Source: CALBPI01 sp942491885 (lineage in GTDB: Bacteria > Pseudomonadota > Gammaproteobacteria > Steroidobacterales > Woeseiaceae). Taken from it: DNA of 64,000 bases. The stretch spans positions 434,001-498,000 of the forward strand of contig CALOCQ010000003.1 of NCBI GenBank assembly GCA_942491885.1, given 5' to 3'. A model generated the notes under the pieces. That model was not told the DNA's origin and ran no database searches. It saw only the letters and a list, made by a program, of their open reading frames with translations. Position numbers and translations under genes: made by a program. Shown in pieces: positions 8,933-18,664 of the stretch (its first letter is position 1; every line of letters starts with the position of its first letter).

Positions 8933-10060
8933 TTAGCGGGGCAGCAGACGTTTGTGTGTATTGATCGACATGAGAATACCGAAACCGGCCATCAGGGTCA
9001 CCATTGATGTACCGCCATAGCTGATAAGCGGTAACGGCACGCCAACCACGGGAATAAGCCCGGTCACCATCGCGGTGTTGACCAGCACGTAGACGAAGAA
9101 GGTCAGGCTGATGCTGCCGGCGAGCAGGCGTGTGAATGTGTCGCTGGCCTGGCTGGCGATAAACAGCCCGCGACCGACGACAAAAAGGTATAACGCGATC
9201 ACGGTGAGCAGCCCGAGCAGGCCGAACTCCTCGCCAATCACGGCAAAAATAAAGTCGGTACTGCGTTCCGGCAAGTATTCGAGCTGGCCCTGGCTGCCGT
9301 TGGTCCAACCCTTGCCGAACAGGCCGCCCGAGCCGATCGCGATTTTCGACTGAATGATGTTGTAGCCGGCGCCGAGCGGATCACTTTGCGGATCGATCAG
9401 CGTCAGCACGCGCTGGCGTTGATAGTCGCGCATGTTTTGCCACAGCAGCGGCAGCCCGGCGGCGACCAGCGCGCCGATACCTAAGAGGACCCGCAGCCTG
9501 AGCCCGGCGAGCAGTATGACGATACAGCCGGACATGGCGATCAGGATCGACGTACCCAAATCCGGCTGCCTTGCGATCAGGATGACCGGCAACATGATGA
9601 TCGCGATCAGCACGACGAGCGCACGAAAGTTCGGCGGCAGTGGCCGGTTGTAAAGATGCGCCGCCGCCATCATCGGCACGGCGATTTTCATGATCTCGGA
9701 TGGTTGGAAGCGAAAGCCGATATCGATCCAGCGCTGCGCGCCTTTGCCGCTGACACCGGCGATGAGTACGACCAGCAACAGCGCGAGCCCGAGTGCATAA
9801 CCCGCCCATGCCCAGCGGCGCAGCACGATCGGCGGGATCTGCGCCATGACCAGCATCGCCAGCAATGCGACGCCGAGACGGATCGCCTGTGCCGTTGTCT
9901 GCGCCGAGCTTTGTCCGGTTGCGCTGTACAGGACCAGCAAGCCGAATGCGCACAACAACAAGAGCCCGGTAAGGAGTGGCGGATCGATGTGCAGGCGGTA
10001 CATCCATGCCGACGCGGCCGGTGCGCCTGAGCTGCGAAACTGTGAGGTTTCCTTGAACAC
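8933..10060 (-). CDS. rodA: Peptidoglycan glycosyltransferase RodA
   Basis: 375-residue polytopic SEDS-family membrane protein, the glycan polymerase of the elongasome that works with PBP2. Roughly ten hydrophobic segments are visible, with signatures QPDLGTSIL and GVPLPLISYGGTSMV near the C-terminus. The start is GTG at 10060, sharing one base with the mrdA stop (TAGTG), which indicates tight translational coupling with its partner transpeptidase. Confidence 0.95.
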   Translation of the reverse strand: MFKETSQFRSSGAPAASAWMYRLHIDPPLLTGLLLLCAFGLLVLYSATGQSSAQTTAQAIRLGVALLAMLVMAQIPPIVLRRWAWAGYALGLALLLVVLIAGVSGKGAQRWIDIGFRFQPSEIMKIAVPMMAAAHLYNRPLPPNFRALVVLIAIIMLPVILIARQPDLGTSILIAMSGCIVILLAGLRLRVLLGIGALVAAGLPLLWQNMRDYQRQRVLTLIDPQSDPLGAGYNIIQSKIAIGSGGLFGKGWTNGSQGQLEYLPERSTDFIFAVIGEEFGLLGLLTVIALYLFVVGRGLFIASQASDTFTRLLAGSISLTFFVYVLVNTAMVTGLIPVVGVPLPLISYGGTSMVTLMAGFGILMSINTHKRLLPR

Positions 10061-11913
10061 TATCGCTCGAGCCAGTTGTCGACGAGCGCGCGCGCCATGG
10101 GTGCCGCAACCGAACTACCGCTGTCGCCGTTCTCGATGACAACGGCGACGGCGATACGCGGCGCTTCGATCGGCGCGAAAGCAATAAACAGCGCGTGATC
10201 GCGCAGCCGCTCATCGAGCTCCAGGTCGTCGTACTCGTCTTCCTGCGCCACGCTGAATACCTGCGCCGTACCACTCTTGCCGGCGAAACTATATTCGGTG
10301 TTTCTGCCGGTCGCGAACGCGGTGCCGCGTGGCGTCTGCAATACCGCACGCATTGAATCTATGATGTGCTGCCAGGCATGACCGTCGTCAGCCCGGACGC
10401 CTCTCAGAAGTGCCGGCTCGAAGCGTTCTTTCGCGCCATTCAGCTGGTCTTCGAAGCTCAGCGTCAGGTGCGGTTGAACCCGCAAGCCGCGCATCGCAAG
10501 GGTCGCGGTGACATGAGCAAGTTGCAGCGGCGTTGCCAGCATGTAGCCCTGGCCGATCGATGCGATGACTGTCTCGCCCGGAAACCAGACCCTATCGGCC
10601 CGCCGGGAGAAATTCTGTTTCTTCCAGTCGCGCGAGGGCACTATGCCGGCCTTTTCGCCGGGGATTTCTATACCGAGTTTCTCGCCCAAGCCGAATTCGA
10701 CCAGATATTCGTGCATCAGTTCGATATCCATGTCCTGCGCGAGTTCATAGAAATACACGTCGCAGGATTGCGAGATGGCGTCTTTCAGGTCCATCAGTCC
10801 GTGACCTTCCGGCTTCCAGTCGCGGTAGCGATGCGTGCTGCCGGGCAGGCTGAAGAAGCCCTCGCAGTTGATGACGCGGTTCTCATTGGTGCGCCCGCTG
10901 ACCAGTGCGCCAAAGCCGAGAATCGGCTTGATTGTAGAGCCAGGGGGGTAGCGCCCGGCGATAGAGCGATTAAATAGCGGGCGGTCAAGGTTGGTTTGCA
11001 GGGCACGGAAATCGCTCGTCGCCATGCCGGAGGCAAAACCGTTGGGGTCGTAGGCAGGCGCGCTGGCCATCGCCAGAATTTCACCATTGTTCGGATCGAT
11101 CGCAACGATCGATCCGCGCCGGCCTTCGAGTTGTTGCTCGGCCACGCGTTGCAGCGCGATATCAATTGTCAACTGAACATTGCGCCCGGGTGTTGGCTCG
11201 TCACGCGGGTCGAACGATACCGCGCGCCCCTCCGCGGTGGTGATGACTTCGTTGTGTCCGACGCGCCCGTGCAGCACTTCCTCGTAGGTCAGTTCGATGC
11301 CTGTTTTGCCGATCTGGCTGGTGCCGGCGTAGTTGGCCTGCTCGATGCGCTGCAGATCAGCCGGACTAAGCCCGCCAACGTAACCGATGACATGCGCCGC
11401 CAACTTGCCGTGAGGATAGTCTCTGACCAGGCGCGCGCGAATGTCGATGCCGGGGAAGTAGGGGCGCAGCATCGCGAACTGGGCGATCTCGGCGTCGCTC
11501 ATGCGATCGCGCAATGTTACCGGGTTGAACTTTGCGCTACGGCGGATACGTTCCCGGATCGTGTCGAGCGCGTCCTCATCTATGAGTCCGGCATCGGCCA
11601 GTCGCTGCAGCGCCTCATCGCTGTCGTCGACTTGCTCCGGGATCATTTCAAGCTGGTAGGCCGGCAGGTTTTGCGCCAGTACGACGCCGTTCCTGTCCAG
11701 AATAAGCCCGCGGGTCGGCGGCGCAGCTTCCAGCCGAATGCGATTACCTTGTGACAGTTCGCTGTAGTGTTGGTGTTCGATGACCTGTAGCTGGGTCAGA
11801 CGGGCAACCACGACGCCGCTGGTGAGCAGGACAAAAAAGACGGCCAGCAATAATCGACCGAGGAACACACGTTGTTCCGCGGCGGTGTCTTTTATCGCTT
11901 GTAGGTTCTTCAT
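10060..11913 (-). CDS. mrdA: Peptidoglycan D,D-transpeptidase MrdA (PBP2)
   Basis: 617-residue class B penicillin-binding protein of the elongasome. One N-terminal membrane anchor (LLLAVFFVLLTSGVVVARL) is followed by the pedestal (PTRGLILDRNG) and the transpeptidase domain with STIK at 326-329, SCD at 383-385 and KSGT at 546-549. The length and the IRRSAKFNPVTLRDRMSD region fit PBP2 better than PBP3. It lies directly upstream of rodA and 61 bp downstream of mreD. Confidence 0.95.
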   Translation of the reverse strand: MKNLQAIKDTAAEQRVFLGRLLLAVFFVLLTSGVVVARLTQLQVIEHQHYSELSQGNRIRLEAAPPTRGLILDRNGVVLAQNLPAYQLEMIPEQVDDSDEALQRLADAGLIDEDALDTIRERIRRSAKFNPVTLRDRMSDAEIAQFAMLRPYFPGIDIRARLVRDYPHGKLAAHVIGYVGGLSPADLQRIEQANYAGTSQIGKTGIELTYEEVLHGRVGHNEVITTAEGRAVSFDPRDEPTPGRNVQLTIDIALQRVAEQQLEGRRGSIVAIDPNNGEILAMASAPAYDPNGFASGMATSDFRALQTNLDRPLFNRSIAGRYPPGSTIKPILGFGALVSGRTNENRVINCEGFFSLPGSTHRYRDWKPEGHGLMDLKDAISQSCDVYFYELAQDMDIELMHEYLVEFGLGEKLGIEIPGEKAGIVPSRDWKKQNFSRRADRVWFPGETVIASIGQGYMLATPLQLAHVTATLAMRGLRVQPHLTLSFEDQLNGAKERFEPALLRGVRADDGHAWQHIIDSMRAVLQTPRGTAFATGRNTEYSFAGKSGTAQVFSVAQEDEYDDLELDERLRDHALFIAFAPIEAPRIAVAVVIENGDSGSSVAAPMARALVDNWLER

Positions 11914-11974
11914 CTGGCGTGCTTGCCGGTTGCCCGTTGCCTGCCTTGATTATACGGGCAATGTTGGCACGGGT

Positions 11975-12463
11975 TCAGGGCGTTCTGCGCCGCCCCAGTC
12001 GTAGCGTGTCGAGCAGCGCAAGAATCGCGGGCCACACAATGGCGTTACTCAGCAGGGGCCAGACGTAGAAACCCGCGCCAATCTCGTTGCCGGTGGCGCC
12101 GTTCGCCCAGAACAGGACGAATTGGTAGATCGCGAGAAACAGCACCGTCGACAACATGGTCTGCCAAATCGGCACCAGCACCAGCCGGAGATGAAGTTTG
12201 AGTGGCAAATAGACGCACACCACCAGCGCGAGCGCGTACTGACCCAGTGGCGTGCCGAGCAAAGCATCGAGCAACAGCCCGGCGAGGATGGCTTGCAACA
12301 GGATCAGGTGGCGTGGCGTATGGATCGCCTGGTAGACCATGACCAGCGCGACCCAGTCCGGCCGGAAAGCGGCCAGCCATTGCGGTAGCGGGGCGGCTGC
12401 CAGCGCCAGCGCGACGATCAGTGCCGCCGGTCCGATCCACAGCCGTTCGCGGCTATTCGCCAT
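11975..12463 (-). CDS. mreD: Rod shape-determining protein MreD
   Basis: 162-residue inner-membrane protein with about five hydrophobic segments (LWIGPAALIVALALAAAP, LILLQAILAGLLLDALLGTPLG and others); the LLDALLGTPLGQYAL block is characteristic. It links MreC to the RodA/PBP2 synthase. I take the ATG at 12463, which overlaps the end of mreC by 11 bp; an upstream in-frame ATG at 12520 would read deep into mreC. Confidence 0.9.
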   Translation of the reverse strand: MANSRERLWIGPAALIVALALAAAPLPQWLAAFRPDWVALVMVYQAIHTPRHLILLQAILAGLLLDALLGTPLGQYALALVVCVYLPLKLHLRLVLVPIWQTMLSTVLFLAIYQFVLFWANGATGNEIGAGFYVWPLLSNAIVWPAILALLDTLRLGRRRTP

Positions 12464-13328
12464 TGTCGCTCGCCTGTGGCGCCGCTTCGATAACATCGGG
12501 GACCAGCAACAACACCTCACGCATACGTGTCAGCGCGGCGGCCGGGCTGGCGGTGACTTTCGCAAATGCCTGGCGCGGGCGTTGTTCGACACTGACGATC
12601 TCGCCAACCGGATATCCCGCCGGGTAGTCGCCGCCCAGACTGGTTGTCACCAGCAGATCGCCGACAACGATGTCCGCATTGTTGGGCAGGAATCGAATTT
12701 CAAGCTGATCATATTCGCCCGAGCCGAATGCCACGGTGCGCAGCCCGTTGCGCACGACCTCCACCTGAATGGCATGCCCGGGATCGCTGATCAGCATGAC
12801 GTTCGCGCTGAACGGGCCGGTCTCGATGACTTGCCCGACAACGCCGTTGGCATCGACTAGCGCTTGCTTTTGCAGGACGCCATCGTTGCTGCCTTTGTTG
12901 ATCACCACGCGGTGACGGAAAGGGTCATTGTCGACCTCGAGAATTTGTGCGATGCGCGCCTGGCTGCCAGCTCTGGGGCGGGCATCCAGCATCGTGCGCA
13001 AGCGATCATTCTCGGCGCGCAGCGCGTTCAACTGCTGAAGCCTGGCGTCGGCCAGCAAACGCTCTCGCTTGAGGCGTGCGTTTTCGCGGGCGAGGTCGGC
13101 GCGGCTGCGCGTAGCATCATCGCTCCATTTAAGCAGCGTCGCGGGCACCGCCACGGCGACCTGCAGCGGATAAACCACACTCATAAGTAGCGCACGTGGG
13201 GTATCGCCGAAGTTTGATCGTTGGTCTACCAGCATCGCGATCACGCACAACACGGCACAAGCGAAGGTGCGAAGCCCCAGCGCCCGGCCGTTATTTGTTC
13301 TGTGAATGCCTGTTGCGTTCGCAGGCAT
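12453..13328 (-). CDS. mreC: Rod shape-determining protein MreC
   Basis: 291-residue bitopic elongasome scaffold. It has one N-terminal transmembrane helix (TFACAVLCVIAMLVDQ), a coiled coil around residues 65-115 (RADLARENARLKRERLLADA) and the two beta-barrel periplasmic domains, with VVGQVIETGPFSANVMLISDP typical of MreC. It lies between mreB and mreD in the standard order. Confidence 0.93.
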   Translation of the reverse strand: MPANATGIHRTNNGRALGLRTFACAVLCVIAMLVDQRSNFGDTPRALLMSVVYPLQVAVAVPATLLKWSDDATRSRADLARENARLKRERLLADARLQQLNALRAENDRLRTMLDARPRAGSQARIAQILEVDNDPFRHRVVINKGSNDGVLQKQALVDANGVVGQVIETGPFSANVMLISDPGHAIQVEVVRNGLRTVAFGSGEYDQLEIRFLPNNADIVVGDLLVTTSLGGDYPAGYPVGEIVSVEQRPRQAFAKVTASPAAALTRMREVLLLVPDVIEAAPQASDNGE

Positions 13329-13350
13329 GGATAGCGCCGCGCCGAAGCGC

Positions 13351-14394
13351 CTAGTTCAGCCCGAATACTGATGGTCCGTATTCATCCATCAGTTCCAGTG
13401 CGCGGCCGCCGCCGCGGGCAACGCAGGTCAGCGGGTCATCGGCAATGACGACCGGCAGTCCTGTTTCTTCCATCAGTAGTTTGTCGAGGTCGCGCAACAT
13501 GGCGCCACCGCCGGTGAGAACGATACCGCGTTCGGCGACGTCTGCGCCGAGTTCCGGCGGCGTCTGCTCCAGCGCCTCTTTGACGGCACCCACGATGCCC
13601 TGCAGTGGTTCCTGCAGCGCCTCAAGAATTTCATTGCTGTTCAGTGTGAAACTGCGCGGCACGCCCTCCGACAGGTTGCGACCCTTGACCGAGATCTCAC
13701 GAACCTCCGCGCCGGGATAGGCCGAGCCGATTTCGTGCTTGATGCGTTCGGCGGTCGCCTCGCCGATCAGGATGCCGTAGTTGCGACGCACGTAGTTGGT
13801 GATCGCCTCGTCAAAGCGGTCGCCGCCGACGCGCACTGAGGCCGCATAAACGATGCCGTTGAGTGAGATGACGGCGACCTCGGAAGTGCCGCCGCCGATA
13901 TCCAGCACCATCGAGCCGCGCGCTTCATGCACCGGCATGCCGGCGCCGATTGCCGCAGCCATCGGTTCGGCGATCAGGATCACCTTGCTCGCGCCGGCGC
14001 CTTCGGCAGATTCCTGAATCGCGCGGCGCTCAACCTGCGTCGAGCCGTAGGGCACGCAGATCAGCACCCGCGAGCGGGGCGTGAAGAAGCGATTGCCGTG
14101 CACTTTCTTGATGAAAGTCTGCAGCATCTTCTCGGTCACGGTGAAGTCGGCGATGACGCCGTCTTTCAGCGGCCGGATCGCGGTTATGTTGCCCGGCGTG
14201 CGGCCGAGCATGTTTTTCGCATCCTGACCGACCGCTTCCACGCGGCGACCGCCGCCGCCGTATTCCTCGCGGATGGCAACAACGGATGGCTCGTCAAGGA
14301 CGATGCCCTGTCCGCGCACATAAATCAGCGTGTTTGCGGTGCCGAGATCGATCGAGAGATCGTGCGAAAAATACCCAAGCAGGTTTTTGAACAT
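13351..14394 (-). CDS. mreB: Rod shape-determining protein MreB
   Basis: 347-residue bacterial actin that directs lateral wall growth. Actin-fold nucleotide motifs are present: DLGTANTLIYVRGQGIVLDEPSVVA near the N-terminus, VLDIGGGTSEVAVISLNG in the middle and GIVLTGGGAMLRDLDKLL near the C-terminus. It is the first gene of the minus-strand operon that continues to lipB, and a plausible sigma-70 promoter lies just upstream. Confidence 0.97.
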   Translation of the reverse strand: MFKNLLGYFSHDLSIDLGTANTLIYVRGQGIVLDEPSVVAIREEYGGGGRRVEAVGQDAKNMLGRTPGNITAIRPLKDGVIADFTVTEKMLQTFIKKVHGNRFFTPRSRVLICVPYGSTQVERRAIQESAEGAGASKVILIAEPMAAAIGAGMPVHEARGSMVLDIGGGTSEVAVISLNGIVYAASVRVGGDRFDEAITNYVRRNYGILIGEATAERIKHEIGSAYPGAEVREISVKGRNLSEGVPRSFTLNSNEILEALQEPLQGIVGAVKEALEQTPPELGADVAERGIVLTGGGAMLRDLDKLLMEETGLPVVIADDPLTCVARGGGRALELMDEYGPSVFGLN

Positions 14395-14427
14395 GATGTG
14401 GTGGGTCCGGCCCCAAAAATTCTTGCA

Positions 14428-14456
14428 ACTCTAGCAACGGGGGGGACAATCAGCAA
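14428..14456 (-). promoter_or_regulatory. Candidate sigma-70 promoter for the mreB operon
   Basis: On the minus strand TTGCTG (14456-14451), a 17-bp spacer containing a run of seven C, then TAGAGT (14433-14428) lies about 35 bp ahead of the mreB ATG. Both hexamers are close to consensus and the spacing is ideal. This is pattern matching only. The divergent gatC gene begins about 110 bp further on. Confidence 0.45.
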
Positions 14457-14568
14457 GGCTGAGTGTATTCTTGAAAGTCGCCGGGACGTAATCCGTTCCA
14501 GCGTGCCGCCGGCGCCGTGCAGACGCCTGTCTATCGGCGGCAGCCTACCACATAAGAAGGAGCATCTG

Positions 14569-14856
14569 GTGTCCATAACCAGTGATGATATCGACAAGCT
14601 TGCCGTGCTGTCGCGGCTGAGATTCGAGCCGGAGGAATACGGCGACATTACGACCAAACTCGGCAGCATCGTGGCTTTCGTGGATCAGTTGCAGGCTGCC
14701 GCGACCGACGATGTGAGCCCGATGGCGCACCCGCTCGACCAGGTGCAGCGACTCCGTGAGGACGAAGCAGACGCCGATATCGACCGCGAAAGGCTGCAAG
14801 CCTGCTCCGGGGAGACGGATCAGGGGCTGTATCTCGTCCCGAGCGTGATCGAATGA
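14569..14856 (+). CDS. gatC: Asp-tRNA(Asn)/Glu-tRNA(Gln) amidotransferase subunit GatC
   Basis: 95-residue small subunit that wraps GatA and GatB together. The start is GTG at 14569, preceded at good distance by AAGAAGGAG; the protein begins VSITSDDIDKLAVLSRL, as is typical of GatC, and contains LGSIVAFVDQLQAA. The frame is open well upstream but that part overlaps mreB antisense and is not GatC-like. The stop overlaps the gatA start (ATGA), giving a gatC-gatA-gatB operon. Confidence 0.92.
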   Translation: MSITSDDIDKLAVLSRLRFEPEEYGDITTKLGSIVAFVDQLQAAATDDVSPMAHPLDQVQRLREDEADADIDRERLQACSGETDQGLYLVPSVIE

Positions 14857-16316
14857 CTGACCTGCACCAACTCAGTCTCGCTGAAATGCGGGGCGGCCTG
14901 CTTGCGGGCGATTTCTCCGCCGCAGAATTGACCCGCCACATGCTGGACCGGATCGCGGCGCACGATGCCGGGCTGAATGCCTTCCTGACGCTGACCGCCG
15001 ATGCGGCGATGGCCGGGGCTGCTGCGGCCGATGCGCGCTATGCGAGCGCCACGGCGCACCCCCTTGACGGGTTGCCGATCGCTCACAAAGACATTTTTTG
15101 TACCAACGATGTGCGCACCAGCTGCGGCTCGCGGATGCTCGAGAACTTCGTGCCGCCGTACGACGCCACAGCGGTAACCAAGCTGGCCGAGGCCGGCGCG
15201 CTCATGCTGGGCAAGACAAACATGGACGAGTTCGCCATGGGCTCATCTAACGAGACGAGTTATTTCGGGCCGGTTCAGAACCCCTGGCGCGACGGCTATT
15301 CGCCGGGCGGCTCGTCTGGTGGTTCGGCCGCGGCGGTTGCCGCAAGATTGGTCGGTGCCGCCACCGGCACCGATACCGGCGGCTCGATTCGCCAGCCCGC
15401 CGCGCTGTGCGGCATCACCGGCCTGAAGCCCACGTATGGTCGTGTTTCGCGCTTCGGTATGATCGCATTCGCTTCCAGTCTCGATCAGGCCGGCACGCTG
15501 ACACGAACCGCCGAGGACGCGGCGCTGTTGTTGTCGGCTATGGCGGGGCTTGATCCGCACGACTCAACCAGCCTCGACGCCCCGGTCGACGACTACGTGG
15601 GCGCGCTGAATGCGCCGCTTACCGGTCTCAAGGTCGGCGTGGTTCGTGAGTTCATGGGCGAGGGTCTGGATGCCGCGAACGCAGACGCATTGTCGGTTGC
15701 CTTGTCGGAGCTCGAGAAGCTCGGCGCGACGATCAAAGAGATATCCCTGCCCAACATAGGCTTGTCGGTGCCGACCTATTACGTCGTCGCGCCCGCCGAG
15801 TGTTCCTCAAATCTGTCGCGTTTTGATGGCGTCCGTTTCGGCCATCGTGCCAGTGATCCGAAAGATCTCTACGACCTCTATTGCCGCTCGCGCGGCGAGG
15901 GCTTCGGTGCCGAGGTCAAACGGCGCATCATGACCGGCACATACGTTTTGTCGGCCGGTTATTACGATGCCTACTACCTGAAAGCGCAGAAAGTGCGCCG
16001 CCTGATCAGCGCAGATTTCGCTGCGGCTTTCGACGACGTCGATGTCGTGGTCGGGCCAACCACACCGACGCCGGCGTTCGCGCTTGGCGAGAAAACCGAT
16101 GACCCGATCACCATGTACCTCAATGACATCTACACCATCGGCGCCAATCTCGCTGGCCTGCCGGCGATTTCCATTCCGTGTGGTTTTGTCGACGCACTGC
16201 CGGTGGGGTTGCAGTTGGTGGCGCCGGCATTCGGTGAGTCGCGTCTGTTGAATTGCGCGCACCAATACCAGCAACACACCGATTGGCATACGCGCTGTCC
16301 GGAGGCTTTCGCATGA
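14853..16316 (+). CDS. gatA: Glutamyl/aspartyl-tRNA amidotransferase subunit GatA
   Basis: 487-residue amidase-signature enzyme that releases ammonia from glutamine for transamidation of mischarged tRNA. The Ser-cisSer-Lys triad is visible: Lys in PIAHKDIFC, the Gly/Ser-rich SPGGSSGGSAAAVAA, and TDTGGSIRQPAALCG with the nucleophilic Ser. Its presence suggests that Asn-tRNA and/or Gln-tRNA is made by the indirect route here. It overlaps both neighbours by 4 nt. Confidence 0.96.
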   Translation: MTDLHQLSLAEMRGGLLAGDFSAAELTRHMLDRIAAHDAGLNAFLTLTADAAMAGAAAADARYASATAHPLDGLPIAHKDIFCTNDVRTSCGSRMLENFVPPYDATAVTKLAEAGALMLGKTNMDEFAMGSSNETSYFGPVQNPWRDGYSPGGSSGGSAAAVAARLVGAATGTDTGGSIRQPAALCGITGLKPTYGRVSRFGMIAFASSLDQAGTLTRTAEDAALLLSAMAGLDPHDSTSLDAPVDDYVGALNAPLTGLKVGVVREFMGEGLDAANADALSVALSELEKLGATIKEISLPNIGLSVPTYYVVAPAECSSNLSRFDGVRFGHRASDPKDLYDLYCRSRGEGFGAEVKRRIMTGTYVLSAGYYDAYYLKAQKVRRLISADFAAAFDDVDVVVGPTTPTPAFALGEKTDDPITMYLNDIYTIGANLAGLPAISIPCGFVDALPVGLQLVAPAFGESRLLNCAHQYQQHTDWHTRCPEAFA

Positions 16317-17743
16317 CTTGGGAAGTCGTCATTGGTCTCGAGATCCATGTGCAGCTCGCGACCCGCAGCAAGATATTTTCATCGTCACCGACGGCCTATG
16401 GCGCGCCGCCTAACAGCCAGGCAAACCTGATCGATCTCGGCTTCCCGGGCACGCTGCCGGTGCTGAACAAAGAGGCCGTGCGCCTCGCCGTTGTGTTTGG
16501 CCTTGCGATCGATGCGAGCATCACACCGATGTCGGTGTTTGCGCGCAAGAATTACTTCTACCCCGATCTGCCCAAGGGTTACCAGATCAGCCAGCTGGAT
16601 TTGCCGATCGTGGCGGGCGGCCACATGCAGATTGTTGGCGACAATGGTGAGCTGCGCGATATTCGCGTTACGCGCGCGCACCTCGAAGAGGATGCCGGCA
16701 AGTCGTTGCACGAGAACTATCAGGATCAGAGCGGTATCGATCTGAATCGCGCGGGCACGCCGCTGCTCGAGATCGTGTCCGAGCCGGACCTGCGCTCGGC
16801 GCGGGAGGCGTCGCAATACATGCGTCGTATGCACGAGCTGGTGCGCTATCTCGGCGTCTCGGACGGCAACATGCAGGAAGGCTCGTTCCGCTGCGACGCC
16901 AATGTGTCTCTGCGTCGCAAGGGCAGCGAGACACTCGGCACGCGTGCCGAGATCAAGAACCTCAATTCATTCCGCTTTATTGAGCGTGCGATCGAATTTG
17001 AGGTTGAGCGTCAGGCGGATATTCTCGAGGGCGGCGGCAGCGTGGTTCAGGAAACCCGCCTGTACGATTCCGACGCGGACGAAACGCGCTCGATGCGCAG
17101 CAAGGAAGAGGCGAACGATTATCGCTACTTCCCGGACCCGGACCTGTTGCCTGTAGAAATCAGCGCGGCCTTTATCGAGACGGTACGCGAGTCGATGCCG
17201 GAGCTGCCGGGCGCGCGGCGCGCGAGGTTTGTCACGCAATACGCGTTGAAGCCGGAAGACGCCGACACGATTGCGTCGCAGCGTTCGCTCGGCGACTATT
17301 TTGAGACGGTCGCGGCGTCCTCGGATGCGCAGCTGGCCGCGAATTGGATCCTCGGTGATCTGACCGCCGCGCTGAATCGTGACGGCCTTGCTATCGATGC
17401 CGGCCGCGTATCGGCATCGGAACTTGCATTGCTGATCGCGCGTATTAAAGACAAGACATTGTCGGGCAAGCTTGCCAAGCAAGTGTTCGAAGCGATGTGG
17501 CAGGGCGAGGGCGACCCGGATGCGATTATCGATGCGCGCGGATTGCGCCAGATTACCGACAGCGATGCCATCGGTGCGATCGTTGACGAAGTGCTCGCCG
17601 CCAGTCCGGAGCAGGTTCAGCAATTCCGTGAGGGCAAAGAGAAGGTGTTGGGCTATCTCGTTGGTCAGGTGATGAAGGCCAGCAAGGGCAAGGCCAACCC
17701 TGCCCAGGCGAATGAGCTGCTGCGCGAGCGTCTAGGCAAGTAA
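16313..17743 (+). CDS. gatB: Aspartyl/glutamyl-tRNA amidotransferase subunit GatB
   Basis: 476-residue kinase-like subunit that activates the mischarged aminoacyl-tRNA and accepts ammonia from GatA. The start ATG at 16313 overlaps the gatA stop and gives MTWEVVIGLEIHVQLAT, the standard opening. Other hallmarks are FYPDLPKGYQISQ, EEDAGKSLH, GTPLLEIVSEPDLRS and MQEGSFRCDANVS, and the C-terminal YqeY-like tail (KVLGYLVGQVMKASKGKANP). Confidence 0.96.
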   Translation: MTWEVVIGLEIHVQLATRSKIFSSSPTAYGAPPNSQANLIDLGFPGTLPVLNKEAVRLAVVFGLAIDASITPMSVFARKNYFYPDLPKGYQISQLDLPIVAGGHMQIVGDNGELRDIRVTRAHLEEDAGKSLHENYQDQSGIDLNRAGTPLLEIVSEPDLRSAREASQYMRRMHELVRYLGVSDGNMQEGSFRCDANVSLRRKGSETLGTRAEIKNLNSFRFIERAIEFEVERQADILEGGGSVVQETRLYDSDADETRSMRSKEEANDYRYFPDPDLLPVEISAAFIETVRESMPELPGARRARFVTQYALKPEDADTIASQRSLGDYFETVAASSDAQLAANWILGDLTAALNRDGLAIDAGRVSASELALLIARIKDKTLSGKLAKQVFEAMWQGEGDPDAIIDARGLRQITDSDAIGAIVDEVLAASPEQVQQFREGKEKVLGYLVGQVMKASKGKANPAQANELLRERLGK

Positions 17744-17747
17744 CGCA

Positions 17748-18641
17748 ATGGTTGATAATAATCCCGCGCACGAAGATGCGCTGATCAATTTCATGTTTAG
17801 CGGGTTGCCTGTGCGCGGTGTGCTGTTGCAGCTGTCCGGCCAGTGGCGTGAGCTAACATCTTTGCACGACTATCAGGATCCGGTGCGCGATCTGCTCGGG
17901 CAATCGTTGAGTGCGTCGGCGATGATTGCCAGCACGCTGAAATTTGAAGGCATGCTGACTTTGCAGCTCGCCGGAACCGGTTCACTCGGCATGCTGATCG
18001 CGCAGTGCAATGACCAGCTGCAGATTCGTGGCATGGCGGGCGACGTTGAAGCGTCGTTGCCGGGCGGCAATTTTGCGGAGTTGATCGGTGACGGGCGCCT
18101 GACGCTGACCGTCGATGCCAAGGACGCCAAAGACCGCTACCAGGGCATCGTCGCAGCCGACGGCGCGACGCTGGCCGAGGCATTGGCGGGCTACTATCGT
18201 GATTCCGCCCAGCTTGATGCGCACTTCGTGTTGCTGACGGACGAACACCATGCGGCTGCATTGATGTTGCAGCGCATGCCGGACGAGCGCGAGATGGCGC
18301 TGGACGACTGGCGTCGTCTGTGCCTGATGGCCGATACGTTGACGCTGCAGGAATTGCGCGAGGGCGCAGGCAACGACATGCTGGCCAAGCTATTCGCCGA
18401 GGATGACGTGGTCGTTTACGGTGCGCGGCCGGTGCGGTTTTATTGTCGCTGCAGCATCGAGCGTGCCGAGCAGGCGGTGCGCATGCTCGGCGAGGCCGAT
18501 GCGCAGAAATTGCTGATCGAACGCAACAACCTGATCGAGGTCATCTGCGAGTTCTGTAACAAGAAGCGCACGCTGGACGCGGTTGATGTTGGCCGTTTGT
18601 TTAATCCCGCCGGCGTTCGCAGCGATGCGGGCGTGCACTGA
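17748..18641 (+). CDS. hslO: Redox-activated chaperone Hsp33
   Basis: 297-residue cytosolic holdase switched on by oxidation. The C-terminal zinc centre is complete: C233 and C235 in YCRCS and C267 and C270 in CEFC, the CXC plus CXXC pattern that releases zinc and forms disulfides under oxidative stress. The N-terminal domain contains GQSLSASAMIASTLKFEG, as in Hsp33. It begins 4 bp after gatB, so it may be cotranscribed with it. Confidence 0.95.
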   Translation: MVDNNPAHEDALINFMFSGLPVRGVLLQLSGQWRELTSLHDYQDPVRDLLGQSLSASAMIASTLKFEGMLTLQLAGTGSLGMLIAQCNDQLQIRGMAGDVEASLPGGNFAELIGDGRLTLTVDAKDAKDRYQGIVAADGATLAEALAGYYRDSAQLDAHFVLLTDEHHAAALMLQRMPDEREMALDDWRRLCLMADTLTLQELREGAGNDMLAKLFAEDDVVVYGARPVRFYCRCSIERAEQAVRMLGEADAQKLLIERNNLIEVICEFCNKKRTLDAVDVGRLFNPAGVRSDAGVH

Positions 18642-18664
18642 CGCGGCACTTTTGGAGCTAGGGC

